This document shows positions 9,559-18,316 of a stretch of DNA of 64,000 bases, piece after piece. The notes under the pieces were generated by a model. That model did not search any database. It was not told the DNA's origin and saw nothing but the letters and a program-made list of their open reading frames with translations. Both the position numbers and the translations under genes were made by a program. Each line of letters starts with the position of its first letter. The stretch's first letter is position 1. Location: positions 12,533,896 to 12,597,895 of the forward strand of contig CM076957.1 in the NCBI GenBank assembly GCA_039566865.1, in the 5' to 3' direction. Source of the DNA: Aurelia coerulea (lineage: Eukaryota > Cnidaria > Scyphozoa > Semaeostomeae > Ulmaridae).

Positions 9559-11175
9559 CCAGCAAGCTGTTGAATTGGTTTGGTTGTGGAATTTCCATTG
9601 ATTTACAAAAGGCATTTGACACTGTGAATCACAACATTCTTTTGACGAAACTTGAACATTTTGAAATTAGAGGAACTTTGTTAAGTTGGTTTAAATCCTA
9701 CCTCTCAGATAGAAAGCAATTTGTGTCAGTGAATGGATCTAATTCTAGCTCCCTAAATGTTACCTGTGGTGTCCAACAAGGTTCTGTCCTTGGCCTCCTC
9801 CTTTTCCTAATTTACATCAATGATTTACCTCATTCATCATCCAAACTGGCATTCTATTAAATTGCTGACGATATTTAACGCTTATAAAATCTTCGTCAGT
9901 TATCAAAACTGGGACAGCCGAGCAAGTATAAATACATAACATATCTAATTTACATTGCAATACGGTTTAAAAATTTTGTTTTACTTTAAATAACAATAGA
10001 GACAAAGAAATTAAAATCTAAAGGAAACGACATTATACAATACGACTAAGTTAACAAATATAAAAAACCTCCTCTCTAAACTAGCAGTCCTTTCGATTTT
10101 CAATTCCTCCTTCCTTCCTTTTCCGTTTCAAATCGATTTCGGAAATAGTCATTGAATATTGGCAATACTAATTTTATTATCTTTAAATCTCTTCTCTCTT
10201 CCTCTTCATTCTTCGTCTTGAAATTGTCTGTATCAAAATTGGAAATCTTCCAGTTAAGCAGACTAGCTATGTAAAATTTCTTGGCATTCTGTTGGATGAA
10301 GGCCTTTCGTGGAAGTGTCACTTGACTGAAATTTCTAAGAAGCTAGCTAGAACTTGTGGTACATTTTTTAAAGTGAGACATTTCTTACCAGTTGATATTT
10401 TGATCTGTCTTTGCAATTCATTATTTTCACCTTTTCTACAATATGGAATATTAGTTTGGGGTCTTACTTATGAAACTCACATTAACCCTGTGTTTTTGTT
10501 ACAGAAGAGGGTTTTGAGGGCAATTTCACTAGAGCACTTCACTTCTCCTTCTACTCCTATATTCAATAACTTAGAAATTTCAAAGCTGCATGATCTTTTT
10601 CAGCTCAAATTGCTCACCTTTGTGTATGAATGTGTAAATAAGATCTCACCTGCTTATTTTCACTCTTTCTTTGATTTAGTCGAATCTGTTTATCAATATG
10701 GTACTCGGCAAGTTACCAAGAATGATATTTTGTTAACTCGGAAAAACACTAATCAATATGGAATTAGGTCAGTATGTTACTGTGGTGCAAAGATGTGGAA
10801 TGGCATTCCAATAGAAATAAAAAAATCCCCATCTGTCATTAGCTTTCGTAAAACTTGAAATCATACTTATTTGACAAAATTTACATCAACTGATTGTGGC
10901 TGTAAACAGCCATGAAAGAATGAATCAAACTCATCTTTATCTTTACTCATTATTGCTAAAAGGAGGTGCTTTCTCCTCGATTAGGTTACCTACTGAGACA
11001 GCTCCTCCTTAAGAATTTCACCATGCATACAATTCCTGTTTCTTTTAGTTTTTCTTGTATCTGTGTTTGTTGTTCTTTAATTTTGAGTAAGATATATTTT
11101 GAAGTATGAATTTGTATGTGGTGGAATCTTAACATTAAAGGAACTAAACTGAAAAAAAAACTAAAACAAAAAAAA
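9559..11175 (+). pseudogene. LINE-B family fragment (RT C-half and 3' UTR)
   Basis: 9559-9858 encodes RT core sequence (GISIDLQKAFDTVNH, VQQGSVLGLLLFLIYINDL) closely similar to the LINE-B ORF2 at 57279-60408. The frame stops just before the catalytic FADD block. About 375 nt of unrelated DNA (9860-10235) replaces roughly 85 codons. Coding then resumes at SYVKFLGILLDEGLSWK and runs to 10858 (VRHFLPVD, QYGILVWG, AKMWNGIPIEI). The 3' UTR keeps the family hairpin at 10961-11009 and an A-rich tail near 11150-11175. The copy is 5'-truncated and dead. The inserted block has no visible terminal structure. Confidence 0.8.
10961..11009 (+). other. LINE-B 3' UTR stem-loop
   Basis: The arms AGGAGGTGCTTTCTC and GAGACAGCTCCTCCT pair with two mismatches around the loop CTCGATTAGGTTACCTACT. 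The same hairpin with the same loop core occurs in the 3' UTR of the other LINE-B copy (56001-56046, minus). CR1/L2-type LINEs are known to use 3' UTR stem-loops for RT recognition; that role here is inferred. Confidence 0.6.
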
Positions 11176-11177
11176 AT

Positions 11178-11384
11178 TATTATCTTCAAGGAAAAGAAAT
11201 TAAATAGATCATCCAGTTATCCATCATCCAGTTATCCTCTTTAACAACATATTCGTAAAAAGGTGAATGGACATAAGCACCTAAGTATTATCTAAGGACT
11301 GAACATTTTCTTTCTCAACTCAGATTAAAGCTGCTGTTTCAAAAATGAGAAACGATATTAGTTTGCTAAAGTTTCTTTCCAGAT
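11178..11384 (+). pseudogene. LINE-A ORF2 fragment, left piece of a split copy
   Basis: The sequence matches the LINE-A copy at 63940-64000 and the minus copy at 41550-41740: HPVILFNN, VKKVNGHKHL, then SKMRNDISLLKFLSRY. A 15-nt unit (ATCATCCAGTTATCC) is duplicated in tandem at 11208-11237. The LINE-A sequence resumes at 16277 (PKHTLNELY), so ES-LINE copy 1 sits inside this LINE-A copy. Confidence 0.65.
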
Positions 11385-12165
11385 ATGAACTTAAGGGGAT
11401 CATATTGGCCAGCGAAGCAGCAAAGCAACTTTGGACATGCAGCGTTATTCCAAGGCAAAGCAAGGCCTCTAGGGTATCAAGAGTCAATTGATCGTAAACC
11501 TGCTGTGGCTATCGTCGGCGATTCAATTGTAGGAAGTATCAAGAGGAAAGACATCAATACAGAGACCAAAGATTATTGTGTCACTGTCAAAACATCCAAG
11601 AGAGCGACGGTAGATGAAATGGACTCATACATCATTCCTAAAATTAAAAAAAAAACAGCCAGAAGGTCTGATCCTACATTGCGGAACATACAATCTTAGA
11701 AATGATGACCCTGATATTATCGCTTCCAACGTTTCGAGTCTAGCAATTGAAGCCAAACGAAGGGTAAGGCACGTAGCCGAGGGGCATTTCACTCATTCGA
11801 AAAAGCGTACGAGATTTTTTCAGAACAAAAGGATTTTTATGGATTTTGGATGGATTTTTCTTGAAAACAAAAGGATTTTTGCCAAAGGTGTACGAGATTT
11901 TTTGGAGTGAAATGCCCCTCGCACGTAGCTGTTTCAAGCCTGATAGCAAGAGGGGATTCCGACGTCATGGAGGAGGAGAAATCGCGTAAATCAAATCCTT
12001 GAGCGTTCATTGGCTCCCTATGACATATGTTACATTAAACACAAAAACATTGAAATGGATTGGAGAGACTGCTTAAGGAAGGACGGTATCGACGGTATTC
12101 ACCTTAGTGACCATGGTAGTGCTAAATTCACAGGTAATTTCGCAAGATTTTTAAATAAACGTTGA
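11385..12165 (+). pseudogene. ES-LINE ORF1, SGNH/GDSL esterase domain (broken)
   Basis: The SGNH hydrolase blocks are visible in order: block I VGDSIVGSIK, block III LHCGTYNLRND, and block V DGIHLSDHG with the Asp-x-x-His pair. A frameshift in the A-run at 11642-11660 separates blocks I and III, and a 144-bp MITE splits the domain at 11778-11921; shorter lesions lie near 11985. In CR1/L2-type LINEs an esterase in ORF1 is known and is thought to act in RNP or membrane association. The ORF ends in TGA (12163-12165) directly followed by CTA and an open in-frame continuation. Confidence 0.7.
11778..11921. mobile_element. 144-bp MITE with 8-bp TSD
   Basis: The 17-bp terminal repeats are perfect: CGAGGGGCATTTCACTC at the left and its complement at 11905-11921. 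The 8-bp CACGTAGC occurs on both sides (11770-11777 and 11922-11929). Ignoring the insert and one duplication restores the esterase frame. Subterminal copies of GTACGAGATTTTTT and AACAAAAGGATTTTT occur near both ends. The 8-bp duplication suggests mobilisation by a hAT-type transposase. Confidence 0.85.
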
Positions 12166-12168
12166 CTA
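12163..12168 (+). promoter_or_regulatory. UGA-CUA stop context between ORF1 and ORF2
   Basis: The ORF1 stop TGA is followed by CTA and then open codons in the same frame to the endonuclease start (GL*NINSLRNK near 12529). UGA CUA is an established efficient readthrough context in animals. ES-LINE copy 2 has the same hexamer at the same place. Function is inferred. Confidence 0.5.
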
Positions 12169-15100
12169 CTTAATGAAGGTAATCATATTAATTTTAGCGG
12201 TACGGAGATGCAATCCAAAGTTGACACAGTAACAAATTCTTTAGAATATAGCGTTGTATCTTCAGGGTCCTTAGATATATCGTCGTCTCTAGACACAGCT
12301 TCCACTGGTGTTTCTGAGAATCCAATATCAGAGACTTCCACTAATTCCCACATAGGTCAACGGTGTTTAGAACATGAAAACTCATTGATATCTTCGCAAT
12401 CTTCTTCCAGCATAGGAAATGACTTTTCAACGTCTACACCAGCACAACATCATCTGTCTACTCAAAGTGACATTGTGAAGATTTTTGAGCTGAGAACAAA
12501 AAATCCAAACAGACCTTTTATTGGACTCTAGAACATCAATAGTCTTCGAAACAAAATAACTGATTTGAGAATGGTCATGGAAAGATGTTTGCCTGATATT
12601 TTAGTAATAGAGGAAGCAAAACTAAATTCAGATTTCAAAACTGAGATATTTATGATAAATAACTACCAAAAACCTATTCGTTGTGACAGGAATGAATTTG
12701 GTGGTGGCCTTATGCAATGTGTTAGAAAAGGGGTTATTTATCTGCAATCGAGTCACTACTTTCGAAAGCCCCTCTCTCGAAGTCATATGCTCTGAACTGA
12801 CAGTCTGTGAAAAGAAGTGGATCTTTTTTAGCATTTATTGACCTCCAGATGCAGCCAACCTAGAACTCTTTTTTAGAGAATCGCCTTCACTCTGCGTTGT
12901 CAAATACGATAATGTAATGATTATGGGCGATGTAAACATTGACACTCATGATACTCAGTATCCCGGATATACGAAGTTGATTTCCTTCTGTGATATTTTT
13001 GGACTCTCTAATTTAGTGAAGGAAAAAACATGTTTCACAAAAATTCATAGTTCGTAAATTGACGTTATGCTCACTAATAAATCCAGATGTTTTTAAAGTC
13101 CCTCCGTTTTTGAAACTGGTTTGAGTTGGTCTTGTCTTAACTTTGATGAAAATACATATACCTCACCTCAAACCTAATGTTGTTAAATACCGTAGCTATA
13201 AGAAATTTGACTCTGGACAATTTTTGCACGATGTGAAGAATACTGACTTGAATGATTCGAATTTGTCCTATAGGAATCTTTCATCAGCTTTCCGAAAGCT
13301 TGTAGATAAACATACTCCTTTGAAGACTAAGGTTCAGAGAGGAAATACTGCCCCTTTCATGAAGCAACAATTACAAAAGGTAATATATACTAAATCAAGG
13401 CTAAAAAACACTTAATAACAACCCTACCACTGAAAACAGAAGTAAATTAAAAAAGCAGCGTAACAAATGTGTCTCTTTAAGGAAGAGGGCTATGAAAAAC
13501 CACTTCAAAGAGGCGACAAGAAATGGTACACTGTCTAATAAAGAATTCTGGGATCTTTTTCTTTCAAATGAAGGGGTGCTTATGAGTAGCGATATTTCTC
13601 TTGTGAAAAATGATACCGTTATAACAGATGACCGCGAATTGACAGATATTTTTAATGATCACTATGTAAATATAGTAGAGAAATCCAGCGGTAAGAAGCC
13701 TAGTTGCCATGCTAAAGATACAGGAATTTCTGGTGACCGCCAAATTGTTCCACTAATTCTTGACAAATGTAGAAACCATCCCAGTATCCTAGCTATCATC
13801 CAAAACCCAGAACACGTATTAAACTCCTTCAACTTTCATGAAATTGGCAGTCAAGAGGTCATGCAACTATTAAAATCCCTAGGTGAAAGAAAATCTACTG
13901 GCGAAGATCAAATACCTCCGAAGAAGCTTGTATCTCTTGCATTTCACGAGCTCACAGGCACACTAACAATGGCAATAAACTGTAACATTCGCAACTCTAG
14001 TTTCCCAGATGATGCAAAAAGGCGGCTGTCTGTCCTTAAGATAAGGGAGAGCCAAATCGTACAGTAGAAAGGAATTTCCGCCAGGTTAGAGTTTTTTATA
14101 CCTTTTCAAAGATATACGAAAAAGTCCTAAAACAACAATTGATTCAACATCTAGACAACACGCTTTCTGTTTTCATTGCGGCCTATAGACGAGCATACGG
14201 CACCCAACATGTCTTAATACGTCTGATAGAAAATTGGAGGTCTAACCTCGACAACGACTATCTTGTAAGTGCTATCCTAATGGATCTTTCAAAAGCCTTT
14301 GATTGCATCCCACATGATTTTCTTATTGCAAAATTACATGCATATGTACGGTGCCCCATAGCGGCCAATGAAAGTTCTCATAAAAAATTCGCCCTCTCAT
14401 TCCTATTGCGCAGTAAGCACCTTCTTATTGCGCAATAAACACCTTTCTATTGCGCAATAGAGCACTTTTTTATTGCGCAATAGAGCAGATTCCTATTGCG
14501 CAATAGAAGTGATTCCTATTGCGCAATAGATCGAATTCTTATTGCGCAATAGAACGAATTTCCAAACAGTTGGCTTCAGTCCCCCCAATATCTTAAAGTA
14601 TAATGTGTACGTTTTCCCAAAGAACGGCCTCAGCCTCCCCCAATATCTTTGAAACGCAGTGTTGCCCGCCCGCCCGATCAACATACATTTTCGGATTGAA
14701 AAATGGGTATGAAAATCAACCAGAAAATCCTTAACTATGGGTCTTCCCTAAAAAGACGGGCAGCACCTCCCCGTCATCCCAAGACTCCAGTTACCTCCCG
14801 GGGTGTGGCTGTGCATACAAACATGCAGAAAAGAGCACGTGTCATGGGTACATGTTATTGCGAAATAGAAATCGGTTTTATTGCGCAATAGGAATCAGTT
14901 CTATTGCGCAATAGGAATCCGTTCTATTGCGCAATAGGAATCCGTTCTATTGCGCAATAGGAATCAGTTCTATTGCGCAATAGGAAGGTGTTTATTGCGC
15001 AATAAGAAGGTGCTTATTGCGCAATAGGAATGAGGGCAAAATTTTTTTGTGAATTTTCATTGGCCGCTATGGGGCACCGTACATATGAATTCGAAGAAGA

Positions 15101-16140
15101 CGCACTTGTCCTTACCTATTCTTATCTCAAACGACGGAAACAAAGCGTTCGGATAAATAATACGTACAGTTCTTTTCAAGAGTTGATATCTGGTGTACCC
15201 TAAGGATCGGTGCTGGGCCCAATTCTGTTTAATTTCTACATAAATGATTTATTTCTTTTCATAAAACAGGCAACTTTCTACAATTATGCTGACAACAATA
15301 CACTTACTTATTTTTCAAAAACCATGCCCAATCTTGTCAATATTTTAGAAAAAGAAACTGGAATCGCTTTATCCTGGCTAAAGCAAAATGAAATGATTGC
15401 CAACCCTAAAAAATTCCATGCTTTATTGCTCAGAAAAACCAAGCAAATACTAGTGGAGAACAAATCAACATTAACGGTAGTGTAATCAGATCTGAGGAGA
15501 CTGTCAAACGTTAAAGAGTCGCACTGGATTACAATAACCTTGATTTCGACCCACATATTTCGAATCTTTGCAAAAAGGCTGCTACACAGTTAAATTTTCT
15601 TAAAAGATTAAAGACGTTTATTGGCTTTAAGGAGAAGAAGCTCCTAGTTCAGAGTTTCGTATATTCTAATTTCGATTATTGCCCCTTGGTGTGGTACTTC
15701 TCATCTTCCAAATCATTACAAAAAATAGAAAAATTAAAAGAGCGCGCTCTAAGGTATCTCTGCAACCATCGTACAAGCTCATATAACGATCTGCTTTTGA
15801 AATCAAACAAATGCACCATGCAGGTTGCTCGCCAAAGATTCCTTTGCTTCGAAATATTCAAAACATTAAATCATCTGAATCCACCATTCATGCGGAGCCT
15901 TTTTGAATTACTTCTTCAAATTATTCGTTAAGAAATCCAAATAACTTAGCCCATGTTAGGTCCAATCAAGCAACGTTAGGGTCCAGGAGACTCAAGTCTG
16001 TAGGACCGCAGATCTTGAATGGCATACCAAACAAACTAAAATCAGCAGAAAATTTGAGAAATTTTAAGATTTTGATAAAACAATGGGATAGCCCCAATTG
16101 CACATGTAATGTCTGCAAGTGCCTTGAAACCTAGCTATAT
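12166..16140 (+). pseudogene. ES-LINE ORF2 (endonuclease-RT), copy 1, broken
   Basis: It begins in frame with ORF1 after the TGA. A serine-rich linker of about 115 codons is followed by the APE endonuclease (NINSLRNK, LVIEEAKLN, MGDVNID), with a TAG at 12529 and further stops near 12835 and 13057. RT pieces follow: LGERKSTGEDQIPPKK, AILMDLSKAFDCIPHD, GSVLGPILFNFYINDL, NYADNNT (a changed catalytic box: ADDN is expected where ADNN is seen). The 14347-15081 element interrupts the RT palm. The C terminus ends CTCNVCKCL, a Cys-rich tail shared with other LINE copies here. Confidence 0.75.
14347..15081. mobile_element. 735-bp foldback element with 15 ATTGCGCAAT-type palindromes
   Basis: The terminal inverted repeats start TACGGTGCCCCATAGCGG and are near-perfect for about 28 bp. 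The flanking 6-bp CATATG at 14341-14346 and 15082-15087 is a target duplication; without it and the insert the LINE frame reads HAY-EFEEDAL. Each arm holds a cluster of CTATTGCGCAATAG units about 23-27 bp apart: seven in 14402-14555 and eight in 14854-15030, mostly perfect palindromes. The arms are inverted relative to each other, so one strand could fold into a long hairpin. The centre (14565-14850) has no ORF of note. The superfamily is unassigned. Confidence 0.8.
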
Positions 16141-16276
16141 AATTCAGAAAAATTATTTTTTTATCAATACTGTATATTCGATCTTGATTAGTTGTTGTGT
16201 ATATATTTGATGTATATATTGTTAGCTATTTGTAGATAATCGAATTCAAATAAACTTACACACATACACACACATG

Positions 16277-16621
16277 TACCCAAGCATACTTTAAACGAAT
16301 TATATTTAAATGCTATGTAAGACCTCACCTGGACTACGGGGATATTATCTATCACATTCCAGCTGAATTATGTGAGTTCAGTCAAAACATTCTTTTATCA
16401 AATTTAATGAAAATTATAAGCTTTTAAATATTCTGCTGCTCTTGCTGTAACAGGAACATGGAGGGAACATTGCAAGAAAAACTGTACGCAGAGCTTAGCT
16501 GGAAGTCATGAAGCTCCCGAAGGTGGAGTAGAGGCCTTACTACATTCTATAAGATCATAAATAACCTCATCCAAATGTATAAAAGGAGCAATTCCCATTA
16601 CTTCAACGGGCAAATAATTCT
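16277..16621 (+). pseudogene. LINE-A fragment, middle piece
   Basis: It encodes PKHTLNELY, YVRPHLDYGDIIYHIP, SAALAVTGTWRE and KIINNL with frameshifts. The minus-strand LINE-A copy at 40550-40920 encodes the same string. It ends where the Penelope-like element begins and continues at 23103. Confidence 0.7.
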
Positions 16622-16680
16622 ACAGTAATATAATATATAAATGATTTAAGTACCAAAAATAGCTAAGATGTTCAAAACAC

Positions 16681-16709
16681 GACGTTTCGAGCATGTACTC
16701 GTTATCAAG
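16681..16709 (-). ncRNA. Hammerhead-ribozyme-like terminal motif (Penelope), minus copy
   Basis: The minus strand reads CTTGATAAC-GAG...CTC-GAAACGTC. Penelope-like terminal repeats are known to carry minimal hammerhead ribozymes with CUGAUGA and GAAAC boxes around a short stem II. Here the first box is altered, so this may be a relic or a variant. Confidence 0.4.
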
Positions 16710-17023
16710 TGACTCGAAATCAGACGCATCAGATTAGACGCATCAGACGCATCATGTAATCAGACGCATCAGATTTTGTAATACAATAGCAACAGTCAGC
16801 AGCTACATTCTCTGCAACCACTCTGCACTGGTGATACTTTAACAAAGCAAATACTTTCAAAACTATCTTGGAAACAGTATAAGAAGTTATCTGCAAGTGG
16901 CTTGAGCAACTGACGGGAAATTGCGAGACACGACGACGAAAAAACAGCGAGACAAGTTTCAGCAAGTTTCGAGACACGTGGGCCTAAATTTGGTTAGCAC
17001 GTTCCTCAAGAAATTCGTAAGAG

Positions 17024-18313
17024 ATGGCCGAAAGCAACAAATTAGAAGTTGAGATTATCAAGGCCATACCTGAAATAAGAAAAAGCCATAAAAAGCCAGC
17101 TATTGATACCATCACCAAGAGATTTGAACAGAAAAGTAGTAGCTATAATGCAGGAGAAATAACAGAAGCTGTTGAGCGGCTCATCAAGCGTGGCCAGGTG
17201 GAAAATCGGGGGAAAAATGGAGAAGAATCCCTTTACGTGGTGACTCCTGACATAATACAAAGGCCCAAACCATGTCCCTGTGCCAATACTAAATGTACCC
17301 CGTACGAAGAATTTATTTTGCTTCAAAAACAAGTGGAAACCCTCCAAAAGGCACCAAGGAGTAACCATGGAAACAACACAAGTAAACAATCTGAAAAGGA
17401 AAAAGAACTGAAAGAAGAGTTATTGTTGCTGAAAAAAGAAAACGAATCGCTCAAAAATGAAATTAGGAGAAAAGATCTTTTAATTGATAGCATGGAGAAA
17501 ACGGAAGAACCACACATCAGCGAATTCCAATTCCCCAAGAGAAGGAATGTTGCAAAGATTTATTCATCGAATTGCCCATGGGACTACATTTCAACGAATA
17601 ACAACAGGTTTACACCCATAGCCCCGCCACTTGAAGATGTGTCTTTAACAACAGAACTTCAAACACGAGACAATGCAGTTCAACCAAATGAAAGTGCTGC
17701 GAAAAGTATTACTGGGTTAAACAGAATCAAAACATCAGCAACTCACAACGATTCTACCAGAACCTCTATCGATAAACGGAAGAAAATGAGATCCTGGATG
17801 AGGCCATCAGTGCACAATTCAACCGAAATTATTGGAGACTCGATGGTGAAGCACATTCAAGGCTACAAAATGAGTGAAGCAACAAATGGCCAGGAAAAGA
17901 TCTTTGTAAGGGCGTTTCATGGTGCAAAACTGGCTGACATGAATAGTTATTCCGTGCCAACAATGAAGAAAAACCCAAGAAAAATCGTAATACATTGTGG
18001 TACCAACGATGTAAGCAGTGGCACAGCACCAAATGAAGTTGCCCAGGAAATTGTCGATTTGGCAACAAATCTCAAAAGCCACGAAAACGAGGTATTTGTA
18101 TCGAGCTTAGTTCCAAGAGGAGATCGATGGAATGAACGTGTAAGTCAAGTAAATAACATTTTGAAGGCTAATTGTAACAGAGAAGGACTCCCATTTATTG
18201 ATAACTCTGACATAGTACCGGCATACCATTTAAATCGCAGTAACTTGCACTTAAACTCTGAAGGGACACGTATGCTAGCCAATAATTTTTTGAGAGCTCT
18301 AGGCCATTATTGA
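17024..18313 (+). CDS. ES-LINE ORF1: winged-helix-like region, coiled coil, SGNH esterase
   Basis: An intact 429-codon ORF. Residues 1-75 resemble a small winged-helix unit (EIIKAIPEIRKS, EAVERLIKRGQVENRG, SLYVV). A short Cys cluster (CPCANTKC) follows at about 86-93. Residues 110-165 form a Lys/Glu coiled coil (KELKEELLLLKKENESLKNE). An SGNH hydrolase fold occupies 260-428, with block I IIGDSMVKHI and block III IHCGTNDVSS. In block V the usual Asp-x-x-His is Ser-Asn-Leu-His, so the catalytic Asp appears replaced, whereas copy 1 retains DGIH. Such proteins are thought to be RNA-binding RNP components. The start has a purine-rich context (AAGAGATGG). Confidence 0.8.
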   Translation: MAESNKLEVEIIKAIPEIRKSHKKPAIDTITKRFEQKSSSYNAGEITEAVERLIKRGQVENRGKNGEESLYVVTPDIIQRPKPCPCANTKCTPYEEFILLQKQVETLQKAPRSNHGNNTSKQSEKEKELKEELLLLKKENESLKNEIRRKDLLIDSMEKTEEPHISEFQFPKRRNVAKIYSSNCPWDYISTNNNRFTPIAPPLEDVSLTTELQTRDNAVQPNESAAKSITGLNRIKTSATHNDSTRTSIDKRKKMRSWMRPSVHNSTEIIGDSMVKHIQGYKMSEATNGQEKIFVRAFHGAKLADMNSYSVPTMKKNPRKIVIHCGTNDVSSGTAPNEVAQEIVDLATNLKSHENEVFVSSLVPRGDRWNERVSQVNNILKANCNREGLPFIDNSDIVPAYHLNRSNLHLNSEGTRMLANNFLRALGHY

Positions 18314-18316
18314 CTA
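18311..18316 (+). promoter_or_regulatory. UGA-CUA candidate readthrough site
   Basis: ORF1 ends ...GGC CAT TAT TGA CTA TCA. The same frame is open for 100 codons beyond and contains the endonuclease start (GYLNINSVRNKLD). There is no in-frame ATG between the TGA and that motif, so independent initiation of ORF2 has no obvious start codon. UGA CUA is the best characterised animal readthrough hexamer. The use of the site by this element is inferred. Confidence 0.55.

Larger units (their letters stand above)
11385..16276 (+). mobile_element. ES-LINE copy 1 (degraded CR1/L2-like LINE)
   Basis: The copy runs from inside ORF1 (SGNH esterase) through endonuclease and RT to a CA-rich tail (16255-16275). 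It is 5'-truncated and lies within LINE-A sequence. It carries two DNA elements itself (11778-11921 and 14347-15081), several stops and frameshifts, and closely resembles copy 2 at 16723-21593. A clean target-site duplication could not be fixed at the ends. Confidence 0.75.

Noticed and set aside
10100..10321. Minus-strand ORF across the LINE-B insert
   Set aside because: It crosses the junction of the insert and LINE coding sequence, so it is a chance frame.
11642..11660. Programmed frameshift at an A-run in ES-LINE ORF1
   Set aside because: The homologous region of copy 2 is in one frame without a slippery run, so this is decay.
14402..14555. Regularly spaced repeats resembling a CRISPR array
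   Set aside because: Units are short palindromes inside a transposon with terminal inverted repeats in an animal genome; spacers are themselves similar and there are no cas genes.
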